Shown here in pieces: positions 34,568 to 43,779 of a stretch of 64,000 nucleotides of DNA. The stretch spans positions 22,943 through 86,942 of the forward strand of contig DASUGK010000056.1 of assembly GCA_036274075.1 (NCBI GenBank), given 5' to 3'. Each line of letters starts with the position of its first letter. The first letter of the stretch is position 1. Both the position numbers and the translations under genes were made by a program. The notes beneath the pieces are model-generated. The model was not told the DNA's origin. It worked only from the letters and a program-made list of their open reading frames with translations, and searched no databases. Origin of the DNA: CADEED01 sp036274075. GTDB taxonomy: Bacteria > Pseudomonadota > Gammaproteobacteria > Steroidobacterales > Steroidobacteraceae.

Positions 34568-36028
34568 GCTGCCTTGGCGGTTGGGGTCGCGCCAGGCGCG
34601 CTCGAAGGGGAGGCGCCAGGCGTGCGGCGCGATCAGTTGGTGGATCGCATTGGGGCCCCAGGAACCGGGCGGGTAACTACGAACCGGCGGGGGCGCTTCG
34701 AGCAGGGGCATCGACACCTCCCAGAGGCGTTCGATGCCTTCGGCCGTGGTGAACAGCGTGTGGTCGCCGCGCATCGCATCCAGGATCAAGCGTTCGTAGG
34801 CCTCCAGCACGTCGCCGATCTGACCGGTGTCGTTCATGGCGAACTGCAGGCTGTGCTTGTCGAGTTTCATGCCCGGCCCGGGCCGCTTCCCGTAGAACGA
34901 CAGCGAGGTCTTCGCGGCGTCGGCGAGATCGAAGGTCAGGTGATCGGGCCCCTGCGCGCCGATGCCCGAGTCCTCCGGGAACATGCTCTTCGGCGGCTCG
35001 CGAAACGCGATCGAGATGATGCGCTGGCCCTCGGCCATGCGTTTGCCGGTACGCAGGTAGAACGGCACGCCGGCCCAGCGCCAGTTGTCGATGTAGCACT
35101 TGAGCGCGATGAAGGTCTCGGTGTCGGAATCCGGCGAGACGCCCTCCTCGCTGCGATAACCCGTGTACTGGCCGCGCACCACGTCCGCCGGGCGGATGGG
35201 CAGCATGCTGCGGAACACCTTCACCTTCTCTTCGCTGATGGCCTGCGGCGACAGGTGCGTGGGCGCCTCCATGGCGACGAAACCGAGGATCTGGAACAGG
35301 TGCGTGACCACCATGTCGCGGTACGCGCCGGTCTGCTCGTAGAACGCCGTTCGCTTGCCCAGGGCCAGCGTCTCGGGCACGTCGATCTGGATGTGATCGA
35401 TGAAGTTGCGGTTCCAGATGGGCTCGAACAATCCATTGGCGAAGCGGAACGCGAGGATGTTCTGCGCCGGTTCCTTGCCGAGGAAATGATCGATGCGGAA
35501 GATCTGGCTTTCGTCGAACACCTCGTGGAGTTTGGCATTGAGCTCCTTCGCGCTCGCGAGATCGGTGCCGAACGGCTTCTCCATGATGATGCGTGAATTC
35601 TCGACCAGGCCCGCCTCGCCCAGCATGCGCACCGCCGACAACGCGGCGCTGGGTGGCACCGACAGATAGTGCAAGCGCCGGCTCTCGCCGCCGATGGCTT
35701 TCTCGGCGCGCGCGACCGCGTCTGCCAGTGCCCGGGGCCCGGCCGACAGCGGCACGTAGTCCAGGCATTGGGCGAAGGTGCTCCAGTACGCGTCGTCGAT
35801 CTTGCGCATCGAAAACTCGTTGTGCGCATCGCGCGCGAACTTGCGGAACCCTTCGGCGTCGAGCGCGTCGAGCGACACGCCGATGAAGCGGCAGGCCGGG
35901 ATGAAGCCGGCGCTGGTGAGATGCAGCAGCCCGGGGATCAGCTTGCGGCGCGACAGGTCGCCGGTCGCGCCCACGAGCACGACCACTTGCGGAAACCGGG
36001 GTCCGACACCCGCTGGAATCTTCGCCAC
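34565..36028 (-). CDS. zwf: Glucose-6-phosphate 1-dehydrogenase
   Basis: Zwf makes 6-phosphogluconolactone and NADPH, feeding the pentose phosphate or Entner-Doudoroff routes. Signatures are the coenzyme loop LVGATGDLSRRKLIPGL and the active site FRIDHFLGKEPAQNI. The start is GTG at 36028 with GGAAGGAG 9 bases upstream, giving 487 residues, the normal length. Further upstream the frame is open but without coding character. pgl and edd are not beside it. The stop codon lies in a repeat remnant. Confidence 0.96.
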   Translation of the reverse strand: MAKIPAGVGPRFPQVVVLVGATGDLSRRKLIPGLLHLTSAGFIPACRFIGVSLDALDAEGFRKFARDAHNEFSMRKIDDAYWSTFAQCLDYVPLSAGPRALADAVARAEKAIGGESRRLHYLSVPPSAALSAVRMLGEAGLVENSRIIMEKPFGTDLASAKELNAKLHEVFDESQIFRIDHFLGKEPAQNILAFRFANGLFEPIWNRNFIDHIQIDVPETLALGKRTAFYEQTGAYRDMVVTHLFQILGFVAMEAPTHLSPQAISEEKVKVFRSMLPIRPADVVRGQYTGYRSEEGVSPDSDTETFIALKCYIDNWRWAGVPFYLRTGKRMAEGQRIISIAFREPPKSMFPEDSGIGAQGPDHLTFDLADAAKTSLSFYGKRPGPGMKLDKHSLQFAMNDTGQIGDVLEAYERLILDAMRGDHTLFTTAEGIERLWEVSMPLLEAPPPVRSYPPGSWGPNAIHQLIAPHAWRLPFERAWRDPNRQGS

Positions 36029-36092
36029 GGTGCACTCCTTCCGGTCGAAACGAGAACACCCCCCGTGGCGAAGTTTTACCACATGGTCCGGC

Positions 36093-38927
36093 TCACGGGC
36101 CGACGGTGACTTCGGCTCCCTTGTACGAGACGGTCGCGTCCGGCTTGGCGTCGACGTCCGACGGAGCTTTCGCACCAGCCTTGATCCAGCGCACCTTGAA
36201 CGTGCGTTCCTCGGGCATGCCGGGATAGCTGCCGGCGCGCTCGCCGATGACCAGCGTCCCCTTGGCGGCGTCGTAACGCATCGGGATGCGCGAAAATTCG
36301 CCCTTCTCGTAGCCGTAGCTCACGCCGTCGTCTTCGTAGAGTTCGAATGTGCCGTCGCTGCCCGTGAACACCAGCAGCGTGATGTCTCCGCCCGGCTTCT
36401 CGGACGAGTACTGGATGTCCGGCCCGACCGGCACGATGGAACCCGCACGCACGTACAGCGGCATGCGGTTGAGGGGCGCGGCGGCTTCGAACGACTGCCC
36501 GCCGGTGCGACGTTCGCCCGAGTGGAAGTCGTACCAGTCGGTGCCTGCCGGTAGATAGACCTGGCGGGCGCGCGCCTTGAACTGGTAGACGGGCGCGACC
36601 AGGAAGGCCTTGCCGAACAGGTACTCGTCGCGCACCTCGCGCGCCGCCTTGTCGTCGATGAAATCCATGGCCAGGCCGCGCATGATGCTGCCGTCGCGGT
36701 GGTACGTGTCGGCGGCCAGCGTGTAGGTGTACGGCAGCAGGCGGTATCGCAACCGGTCGTGCCAGACGAGGCTGTCGTAGACCTCCGACCCTTGCGGCGC
36801 GAGGTTGTAGATCTCGCGCAGCGGGAATTCGCCGTGCGAGCGGAACAGCGGCACGAAGGCGCCGAACTGGAACCAGCGCAGGTTGAGCTCGCGCCATTCC
36901 TCGAGGTCGGCGGCCGCCGGATTCCGGGTGTTGTACCGCGCCTCGTTGGCGAAGCCGCCGATATCGAACGTCCAGTTGGGCAGCCCCGAGTAGCCGATGC
37001 TCACGCCAGCCGAGATCTGGTTGTAGAGATCGTCCCAGCGAGAGGCGATGTCGCCGCTCCACACCGCGGCCGCGTTGCGCTGGATGCCGGCGAAGCCGGA
37101 GCGCGTGAGGATGAACACGCGCTTGTCGGGCCGCGCCGCACGCGCGCCCTCATAGACACCGCCACTGTGCACCAGCGCATACGTGTTGAAGTAGTCGGTG
37201 GAAGAACCCAGCGCCGTGGGCCCGATGCGCTCCTTGATCGAATCGATGTCCAGGTTCGAGTGCGGATCCGGCTCGGTGGCGTCCATCCACCAGGCATCCA
37301 CGCCCAGCACGCCCAGCTTCTCGTTGACCTGGCGCCAGTACAGGTCGCGCGCCGCCTTCGAATAAGGATCGTAGAACGAGGACTTGTAGCCCGGGCCTAC
37401 CCAGTCGAGGAAACCGTCCTCGACGTTCTTGCGATACATGAACCCGGCCGCGTCCAGCTCCTTGTAGTTGGCCGTGGTGGGATAGAACTTCGGCCACACC
37501 GAGATCATGAAATGCGCGTTCTGAGAGTGGACCTTGTCGATCATGGCCTTGGGATCGGGCCAGCGACTCTTGTCGAACTCGTGCGAGCCCCACGCGTTCT
37601 CGGGCCAGTAGAACCAGTCGAGCACGATGTTGTCGAGCGGGATCCTGCGCTTGCGGTACTCGGCCACCACGCCCGACAACTCCGCCTGCGTGTTGTAGCG
37701 CTGGCGGCTCTGCCAGAAGCCGTAGGCCCACTTGGGCAGCATCACGGCCTTGCCGGTGAGCTGTCGGTAGCCGGCGATCACGTCGTCCTGCGAAGTTCCG
37801 GCCACGAAGTAGTAATCCACCGCGCGGCCTGACTCCGAGGTGAAGGTCAGCGAGTGCCGTTCGGCGTCCGGCAGCGGGTCGTTGTGCAGCAACGCGATGT
37901 AGCCGTCCTGCGGGATCCACTCGATGCGGATCTTCACCGGCTTGCCGGCTTCCATGGCCACGTCGAAGTTCTGGTACCAGGCGGCCCAGTTCTGCCGCCA
38001 GCGGTCGAGTACCAGCTCGTCGTCGACGAACACCTTGAAATAACTGCTGCCGTAGAGCTGGAACTTGTGCTTGCCGGCCAGCGGCGATTCCACCGACCCT
38101 TCCCAGGTCACCGCCTGGTTCGGCAGGATGTTGGGCGGCGAGCCGGCGACCGGCTCCTTCGGCACCAGCAGCTCCTTCGGCCAGTCGAAGCGGTCTCGGA
38201 TGTACTGGTAGTTGATGTCCTTCTCGACGCGTTCGAGCTTGAGTTGTCCATCGATGGAGTAACGCGCCGTGAAGCCGCCCTCCTTGCCCGCGGCGTCGCG
38301 AATCTCGAGGTCACGCGAGACCAGTCCATACGGCTTCGGATTGCCGAAACGCGTGATCGAATAGTTGTCCCACAACACGCCGTAGTTGCGGCTCGAGACC
38401 ACGAACGGCACGCCGATGTCCATGTTGTGCTGCGCGATCTCGACGTCTTCGCCGTTGAGATTCATCTGCGCGTTCTGGTGCTGGCCCATGCCGTAGAAGG
38501 CTTCGTCGGTGCCGGGGTTGAAGCGCTGCGACACGCCCTTGTCGAGCACGCGCGCCGCGGCCTCTTCGAGCAGCGGCTTGCCGGCGAGGTCCGTGAATCG
38601 CACCGCGCCGTCGACCAGCGACACGTGCGCGACCAGCTGCGCGGTGGTCAGCGCGAGATCGTCGCCCCGGCGTTCCACCTTGAACGGCACTGCCGCGGGC
38701 TTCGGCTCGACGACGACGAGGCTGGCGGGAAGATCGAGATTCTCGCCGGCGACGGCCGTGACACGCACGATGCGATCGGAACGGACTTCGAGGCGCACGC
38801 GCCTGGCGTTGCCCGATGCCGGCGTCACGACGACGCCGCTTTCGCCCTGGACGAAGCTGCCCTCCGGTTTGTTCGACCCGCAGGCAACCAGCAGTGCCGC
38901 GCACAGCAATCCCGACAAAAACTTCAT
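36093..38927 (-). CDS. GH31 lipoprotein with PA14 insert, probable alpha-xylosidase
   Basis: This 944-residue protein has a lipoprotein signal (LLCAALLVAC, Cys16). The GH31 N-terminal domain is interrupted by a PA14 module (about 240-350, GKHKFQLYGSSYFKVFVDDE). The catalytic barrel carries the nucleophile in WWMDATEPDPHSN and the acid/base in WSGDIASRWDDL. A PA14-containing GH31 lipoprotein is the architecture of Cellvibrio japonicus Xyl31A, which removes alpha-xylose from xyloglucan oligosaccharides. Transfer of that activity is inference, supported by the GH35 and L-fucose genes nearby. Alpha-glucosidase activity is the alternative. It is divergent from the iclR gene. Confidence 0.88.
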   Translation of the reverse strand: MKFLSGLLCAALLVACGSNKPEGSFVQGESGVVVTPASGNARRVRLEVRSDRIVRVTAVAGENLDLPASLVVVEPKPAAVPFKVERRGDDLALTTAQLVAHVSLVDGAVRFTDLAGKPLLEEAAARVLDKGVSQRFNPGTDEAFYGMGQHQNAQMNLNGEDVEIAQHNMDIGVPFVVSSRNYGVLWDNYSITRFGNPKPYGLVSRDLEIRDAAGKEGGFTARYSIDGQLKLERVEKDINYQYIRDRFDWPKELLVPKEPVAGSPPNILPNQAVTWEGSVESPLAGKHKFQLYGSSYFKVFVDDELVLDRWRQNWAAWYQNFDVAMEAGKPVKIRIEWIPQDGYIALLHNDPLPDAERHSLTFTSESGRAVDYYFVAGTSQDDVIAGYRQLTGKAVMLPKWAYGFWQSRQRYNTQAELSGVVAEYRKRRIPLDNIVLDWFYWPENAWGSHEFDKSRWPDPKAMIDKVHSQNAHFMISVWPKFYPTTANYKELDAAGFMYRKNVEDGFLDWVGPGYKSSFYDPYSKAARDLYWRQVNEKLGVLGVDAWWMDATEPDPHSNLDIDSIKERIGPTALGSSTDYFNTYALVHSGGVYEGARAARPDKRVFILTRSGFAGIQRNAAAVWSGDIASRWDDLYNQISAGVSIGYSGLPNWTFDIGGFANEARYNTRNPAAADLEEWRELNLRWFQFGAFVPLFRSHGEFPLREIYNLAPQGSEVYDSLVWHDRLRYRLLPYTYTLAADTYHRDGSIMRGLAMDFIDDKAAREVRDEYLFGKAFLVAPVYQFKARARQVYLPAGTDWYDFHSGERRTGGQSFEAAAPLNRMPLYVRAGSIVPVGPDIQYSSEKPGGDITLLVFTGSDGTFELYEDDGVSYGYEKGEFSRIPMRYDAAKGTLVIGERAGSYPGMPEERTFKVRWIKAGAKAPSDVDAKPDATVSYKGAEVTVGP

Positions 38928-38979
38928 GAACCCCTCTCGACCTTGTCTGAGTTATTGGCCGGGAAAGATTCAAGCATGA

Positions 38980-38999
38980 AATGACCGTCGGAAGTCATT
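38980..38999. promoter_or_regulatory. Inverted repeat, possible IclR operator
   Basis: AATGAC (38980-38985) and GTCATT (38994-38999) form a 6+8+6 inverted repeat in the 108-base space between the divergent GH31 and iclR genes. IclR-type regulators bind short palindromes in such positions. A -10-like TACAAT (39024-39029) lies seven bases before the iclR ATG, without a clear -35. Only position and symmetry support this. Confidence 0.35.
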
Positions 39000-39035
39000 C
39001 AGCAAATTTTTCCCAAGTGAAAGTACAATGCTCTA

Positions 39036-39899
39036 ATGAAAATGGAAGAGCAAGCGATTTCCGAGCCGCGGGCATTCGCGCAGAATTCCGCGCCAATGGC
39101 GACCAAATCGGCTTCCCCACGCGCGTCCGCGCCGCTCACCCCGATGCAGCCCAGCCGCTACCGGGCGCCGGCCCTGGAGAAAGGCCTCGACGTCATCGAA
39201 CTGCTCGCCGCCGAGAAATCGCCGCTGAATCTCTCGGCCATCTCGCAACGGCTCGGACGCTCCTCGGGCGAATTGTTCCGCATGCTGCAGGTGCTGGAAT
39301 TCAAGGGTTTCATCACCACTGCCGACAGCGGCTCTGGCTACGTACTCACGAACAAGTTGTTTGCCCTCGCGATGGCGCAGGCACCGGTGCGTTCGCTGGT
39401 GGAAACCGCGCTGCCCGTGATGCGCAAGCTGTCGCAGGATATCGGCCAGTCCTGCCACATCGCGGTGGCGTCGGAAGACCAGATCGTGGTCATCACGCGC
39501 ATCGAACGGCCGGGAGACCTCGGCTTCTCGGTGCGCATCGGCTACCGGCGCGAGATCGCGCGCGCCACTTCCGGCCTCGTGCTGTTCGCCTTCCAGAGCG
39601 ACGAGGTGCGCCGCACCTGGCTCAAGCGCTGCCGGCTCAAGGGCGAAGCCGCCGATGCGTTCGTCGAGCGTGCCAACGTCGTGCGTGCCCGCGGTCATCA
39701 CGAGGCGGCCTCGGATTTCGTGCGCGGCATCGTCGATCTCTCGGCGCCCATCCTGCGCGGCGACACCGCGGTGGCGGCGCTCACCTGCCCCTTCGTGCAC
39801 AGCAATCCCCTCATCATGGAAATGCCGCAGGCCGTCGAACACATTCGCGCCGCAGCCCGACAGATATCCGCGGAGATCGTGCACGGGGACCTTCCATGA
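39036..39899 (+). CDS. IclR-family transcriptional regulator
   Basis: At 287 residues it has an N-terminal winged helix (about 44-105, LEKGLDVIELLAAEKSPLNL and SSGELFRMLQVLEFKGFI) and a C-terminal GAF-like effector domain. The first 40 residues are a disordered, alanine/serine/proline-rich extension, so the true start could be a later ATG (39042 or 39096), but none has a ribosome site. It overlaps fucP by three bases and is therefore the likely local regulator of L-fucose use, with L-fuconate or a related acid as possible effector (inference). Confidence 0.9.
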   Translation: MKMEEQAISEPRAFAQNSAPMATKSASPRASAPLTPMQPSRYRAPALEKGLDVIELLAAEKSPLNLSAISQRLGRSSGELFRMLQVLEFKGFITTADSGSGYVLTNKLFALAMAQAPVRSLVETALPVMRKLSQDIGQSCHIAVASEDQIVVITRIERPGDLGFSVRIGYRREIARATSGLVLFAFQSDEVRRTWLKRCRLKGEAADAFVERANVVRARGHHEAASDFVRGIVDLSAPILRGDTAVAALTCPFVHSNPLIMEMPQAVEHIRAAARQISAEIVHGDLP

Positions 39900-41209
39900 C
39901 AGAGGCCACTTCGGCGAACGGCAGCAAGCCCGAATTCATCACGCCGGGATTCATCGGCGCCACCGTGCTGGTGGTCGCATTGTTCGCGTTCTGGGGCATG
40001 TCAAACAGCCTCAACGACGTGCTGATCCCGCAGTTCCGGCGCACGTTCCAGCTCGGCGACTTCGCCTCGAGCTTCGTCCAGTTCGCGACCTTCATCGGCT
40101 ACTTCCTGTTCGCCATCCCGGCGGCGCTGTTCATGCGCCGCTTCGGATACCGGGCCGCCGTGGTCATGGGCCTGGTGCTGTTCGGCAGCGGCGCGCTGCT
40201 CTTCTACCCGGCCGCGCAATTCGGCGAGTATCACTTCTTCCTCGGCGCGCTGTTCGTGGTGGCCAGCGGGCTGTCGTTCCTCGAGACCTCCGCGAACCCG
40301 ATGATCGCGGCCATGGGCCCGGCGGAAAACGCCGACCAGCGCCTCAACTTCGCGCAGATGTTCAACCCGCTGGGCACCATCCTCGGCGTGTTCGTCGGCA
40401 AGGAACTCATCCTCTCCGACCATCACCTCACGTCCGGGCAGGTGCTCGCGATGGAGCCGGCCGCGCAGGCCGCGTGGCGCACGGCCGAGCTCGACGCCGT
40501 CAAACTACCGTACCTGGGCATCGCCTGCGTGGTGCTGCTGTGGGCGCTGCTGGTGGCCATCGCCAAGTTCCCGCCGCTGGCGCGCAAGATCGAGGCGGAC
40601 GCCGATGCATCGGCCGGCGGCTTCCGTGGTCTCCTGGCCTTCCCGCGCTACTGGCTGGGCGTGTTCGCGCAGTTCGCCTACGTCGGCGCGCAGGTGGGCG
40701 TGTGGAGCTTCGTGATCCGCTACACGCAGTTCAACACGCCGGGCACGGCGGAGAAGGTCGCGGCCAACAACCTGCTGATCACGCTGACGCTGTTCTTCGC
40801 GGGCCGGTTCGTCGGCACGCTGCTGATGTCGAAGATCCGGCCGGCCGTGTTGCTGGCGCTGTTCTCGGTGGCCGACGTGCTGTTGTGCGTGCTGGCGGCG
40901 CTGGCCGGAGGTGACGTCGGCCTGTACGCACTCATGCTCACGAGCTTCTTCATGTCCATCCAGTTCCCCACCATCTTCACCATGAGCCTGCGCGGACTCG
41001 GCAACCACACCAAGTCCGGCTCTTCGTTCCTGGTCATGGCCATTGTCGGGGGCGCGGTGGTGCCGCCGCTCATGGGCCTGGCCTCCGACGCCAGCACCAT
41101 CAACACGGCCATGCTGATCCCGGCTCTGTGTTTCCTGGTGGTGTTCATGTTCGCCTGGAAATCGCGCCGCGAGACGGTCGCGGCAAAAGCGCTGACGGCT
41201 GCCGCATGA
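39896..41209 (+). CDS. fucP: L-fucose:proton symporter (FucP family)
   Basis: This 437-residue MFS transporter has twelve membrane helices and FucP-family segments such as FAFWGMSNSLNDVLIPQF, LFVVASGLSFLETSANPMIA and FNPLGTILGVFVGKE. FucP imports L-fucose with protons across the inner membrane. The four downstream genes for oxidative L-fucose breakdown support the substrate over glucose/galactose, which some relatives (GluP) carry. It overlaps iclR upstream and the reductase downstream by four bases each. Confidence 0.9.
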   Translation: MTEATSANGSKPEFITPGFIGATVLVVALFAFWGMSNSLNDVLIPQFRRTFQLGDFASSFVQFATFIGYFLFAIPAALFMRRFGYRAAVVMGLVLFGSGALLFYPAAQFGEYHFFLGALFVVASGLSFLETSANPMIAAMGPAENADQRLNFAQMFNPLGTILGVFVGKELILSDHHLTSGQVLAMEPAAQAAWRTAELDAVKLPYLGIACVVLLWALLVAIAKFPPLARKIEADADASAGGFRGLLAFPRYWLGVFAQFAYVGAQVGVWSFVIRYTQFNTPGTAEKVAANNLLITLTLFFAGRFVGTLLMSKIRPAVLLALFSVADVLLCVLAALAGGDVGLYALMLTSFFMSIQFPTIFTMSLRGLGNHTKSGSSFLVMAIVGGAVVPPLMGLASDASTINTAMLIPALCFLVVFMFAWKSRRETVAAKALTAAA

Positions 41210-42234
41210 GCGCGGCGCTCGCGCGTCGCGAGCTGGGATCGACCGGCGTGTCGATCACGACGCTGGGCTTCGGCGGCGCCGGCATCGGCAATCTGTATCG
41301 CCAGCTGGCGGACGCGGATGCGGTGGACGCGGTACGCGAATCCTTCGCCGCCGGCGTGCGCTACTTCGACACGGCGCCCTTCTACGGATTTGGACTGAGC
41401 GAACAGCGGCTCGGCGCCGCGCTGTCCGGCGAACGCACGCCCATCGTGATCTCCACAAAAGTGGGGCGGCGGCTGGTGCCGACCGGTCCGCAGGATCCCG
41501 CGGCCGGCCGCGAAGGCTATTTTTCGCCGCGGCCGTTCTCGCCGGTGTTCGACTACGGCTTCGACTCGATCATGCGATCGCATGCCGAGAGCCTGCAGCG
41601 CCTGGGCGTGCCGCGAGTCGACATCCTGCTCTGCCATGACATCGGCCGGCTGACGCACGGCGACGCCCACGCGGCGCGCTTGGCCGAGTTCATCGAGGGG
41701 GGCTACCGCGCGCTGCGCGAATTGCGCGACGCCGGCTCCGTGAAGGCCATCGGCATCGGCGTGAACGAATGGGAAGTGTGCGTCGAGCTGCTCGAGCGCT
41801 GCGAGCTCGACTGCATCCTGCTCGCTGGGCGTTACACCCTGCTCGAACAGCCTGCGCTCGAGAAGCTGCTGCCGCTGTGCGTGCAGCGCCGCGTCTCGAT
41901 CCTCTGTGGCGGGCCTTTCAACTCGGGGATCCTCGCGGCCGGTTCGCGTGCCGGTGCCAGGGCGCACTACAACTATGCGCCGCCGCCCGACGCGGTGCTG
42001 GAACGCGTGCGCAGGCTCGAAGCGCTGTGCGGGGAATTTTCCGTGCCGCTGCAGGCCGCGGCGCTGCAGTTCCCGCTGGCGCATCCCGCGGTGGCGAGCG
42101 TCGTCGCCGGTTGCGTCACCGGCGCAGAGGCGCGAAATTGCGCCACCATGTTTGCACACCCGATTCCTGCCGGTTTCTGGCACGCCCTGCGCGACCGGGG
42201 CCTCGTCGACCCACGCGCGCCGGTGCCCGCATGA
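41206..42234 (+). CDS. Aldo/keto reductase, probable L-fucose dehydrogenase
   Basis: The 342-residue AKR has the catalytic tetrad in RYFDTAPFYGFG (Asp, Tyr), VISTKVGR (Lys) and ILLCHDIGR (His). It resembles D-threo-aldose/L-galactose dehydrogenases. In non-phosphorylated L-fucose catabolism the first step is oxidation of L-fucose to L-fucono-lactone by NAD(P). Its position between fucP and the lactonase gene fits that step. The sugar preference (L-fucose, L-galactose or D-arabinose) cannot be told from sequence. Confidence 0.86.
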   Translation: MSAALARRELGSTGVSITTLGFGGAGIGNLYRQLADADAVDAVRESFAAGVRYFDTAPFYGFGLSEQRLGAALSGERTPIVISTKVGRRLVPTGPQDPAAGREGYFSPRPFSPVFDYGFDSIMRSHAESLQRLGVPRVDILLCHDIGRLTHGDAHAARLAEFIEGGYRALRELRDAGSVKAIGIGVNEWEVCVELLERCELDCILLAGRYTLLEQPALEKLLPLCVQRRVSILCGGPFNSGILAAGSRAGARAHYNYAPPPDAVLERVRRLEALCGEFSVPLQAAALQFPLAHPAVASVVAGCVTGAEARNCATMFAHPIPAGFWHALRDRGLVDPRAPVPA

Positions 42235-43055
42235 GCCGCATCGACAGTCACCAGCACTTCTGGCGCCTGGATCGCGGCGATTATGGCTGGCTGACGCCGG
42301 CGCTCGAGCCCATCTACCGTGACTATCTACCGTCGGACCTCGCGCCGCAGCTGGCGCGCGCCGGCGTGGAATCCACGGTGGTGGTCCAGGCCGCGCCCAC
42401 GGTGGCCGAAACCCTGTACCTGCTGGAACTGGCGCGTGACAACCCGTTCATCGCCGGCGTGGTGGGCTGGGTGGATTTCGAAAGCCCGATGGCCGGCGAC
42501 ACTATCGCGACGCTGGCCGAGGACGCCAGCCTGCTCGGCCTGCGGCCCATGATCCAGGACATTCCCGACGTGGCCTGGATGCTCAAGCCCGCGCTGGGGC
42601 CCGCCATCGAGACCATGATCGATCACGACCTGGTGTTCGACGCGCTGGTGATGCCGCAGCACCTCGACGTGCTGCGCGACTTCGTCGAGTTATACCCGGA
42701 ACTGCGCCTGGTCGTGGATCACGGCGCCAAGCCGCCGCTGCGCGGCGGCTACCTCGCCGACTGGAAGGCCGGCATCCGGGCGATCGCCGAGTCGACACGG
42801 GCCGTCTGCAAATTGTCCGGACTGGTCACCGAGGCGGGCAGCGCGAACCCGGCGGTGCTCTCCGAGTGCGTGGATCACCTGGTGTCCTGCTTCGGCCCCG
42901 AGCGCCTCATGTGGGGCAGCGACTGGCCGGTGTGCGAGCTGGCGTGTTCCTACGACGAGTGGTACCAGGCCTGCGAGATGTTGCTGGTGACGCTGGGCGC
43001 GGGCGAGCGCGAACGCATTTATTCAGGAACTGCGCGAGAGACCTATGGAATCTGA
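42231..43055 (+). CDS. Amidohydrolase, probable L-fuconolactonase
   Basis: The 274-residue protein starts RIDSHQHFWRLDRGDYGWL, a signature of the amidohydrolase-2 lactonases. It also has VVDHGAKPPL and MWGSDWPVCEL with metal-site histidine and aspartate. Enzymes of this group open L-fucono-1,5-lactone to L-fuconate. It overlaps the AKR gene by four bases and the dehydrogenase gene by eleven, which supports joint action. Confidence 0.88.
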   Translation: MSRIDSHQHFWRLDRGDYGWLTPALEPIYRDYLPSDLAPQLARAGVESTVVVQAAPTVAETLYLLELARDNPFIAGVVGWVDFESPMAGDTIATLAEDASLLGLRPMIQDIPDVAWMLKPALGPAIETMIDHDLVFDALVMPQHLDVLRDFVELYPELRLVVDHGAKPPLRGGYLADWKAGIRAIAESTRAVCKLSGLVTEAGSANPAVLSECVDHLVSCFGPERLMWGSDWPVCELACSYDEWYQACEMLLVTLGAGERERIYSGTARETYGI

Positions 43056-43779
43056 ACGCCTTGCCGGCAAGACGGCGATCGTGACGGCCGGCGCCTCCGG
43101 CATCGGCCGTGCCAGCGCGGAAGCCTTTGCCCGCGCGGGTGCGCGCGTGCTGGCGGTGGATATCGATGCGAACGCCGTGAAGAGCGTGCCGGGGTGCGAG
43201 GGGCATGTGCTCGATGTGCGCGACGCGACGGCTATCTCCGAGTTTGCCGCCAGGGTCGGCCCCGTGAACGTGCTGTTCAACTGCGCGGGTTCGGTGCCGG
43301 CCGGCACCATCCTCGACGTCGATCCGGCGAAGTGGAATTCCGCCTTCGACCTCAACGTGAACTCGATGTACCACATGATCCGCGCGTTCCTGCCGGGCAT
43401 GATCGCGGCGGGTGGCGGATCCATCATCAACATGTCGTCGGTGGCGGGATCCATCACGGGCGTGCCGGATCGCTGCGCCTATGGCGCCACCAAGGCCGCG
43501 GTGATCGGGCTCACCAAGTCCGTGGCGGCGGACTTCGTGACCAAAGGCATCCGCTGCAATGCCATCTGCCCCGGCACCGTCGACACGCCCTCGCTGCAGT
43601 CACGCCTGCATGCGTACGGCGACTACGCAAAGACGCGCGCGGAATTCGAGGCGCGCCAGCCCATGGGCCGCTTCGGCAAGCCCGAAGAAATCGCCGCGCT
43701 GGCGCTGCATCTCGCCAGCGACGAGTCCGGCTTCACCACCGGCCAGATCCACATCATCGACGGCGGCTGGATGATCTAG
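43045..43779 (+). CDS. Short-chain dehydrogenase, probable 2-keto-3-deoxy-L-fuconate dehydrogenase
   Basis: This 244-residue SDR has the cofactor loop TAGASGIGRA, NCAGSVP, the catalytic Ser in NMSSVAGS, and YGATKAA (Tyr and Lys). The Xanthomonas campestris L-fucose pathway uses such an enzyme to oxidise 2-keto-3-deoxy-L-fuconate to the 2,4-diketo acid. The sequence start (LAGKTAIVTAGASGIGRA) fits that subgroup. The dehydratase before it and the hydrolase after it are not in the window. It converges with the GH35 gene, sharing four bases. Confidence 0.87.
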   Translation: MESERLAGKTAIVTAGASGIGRASAEAFARAGARVLAVDIDANAVKSVPGCEGHVLDVRDATAISEFAARVGPVNVLFNCAGSVPAGTILDVDPAKWNSAFDLNVNSMYHMIRAFLPGMIAAGGGSIINMSSVAGSITGVPDRCAYGATKAAVIGLTKSVAADFVTKGIRCNAICPGTVDTPSLQSRLHAYGDYAKTRAEFEARQPMGRFGKPEEIAALALHLASDESGFTTGQIHIIDGGWMI

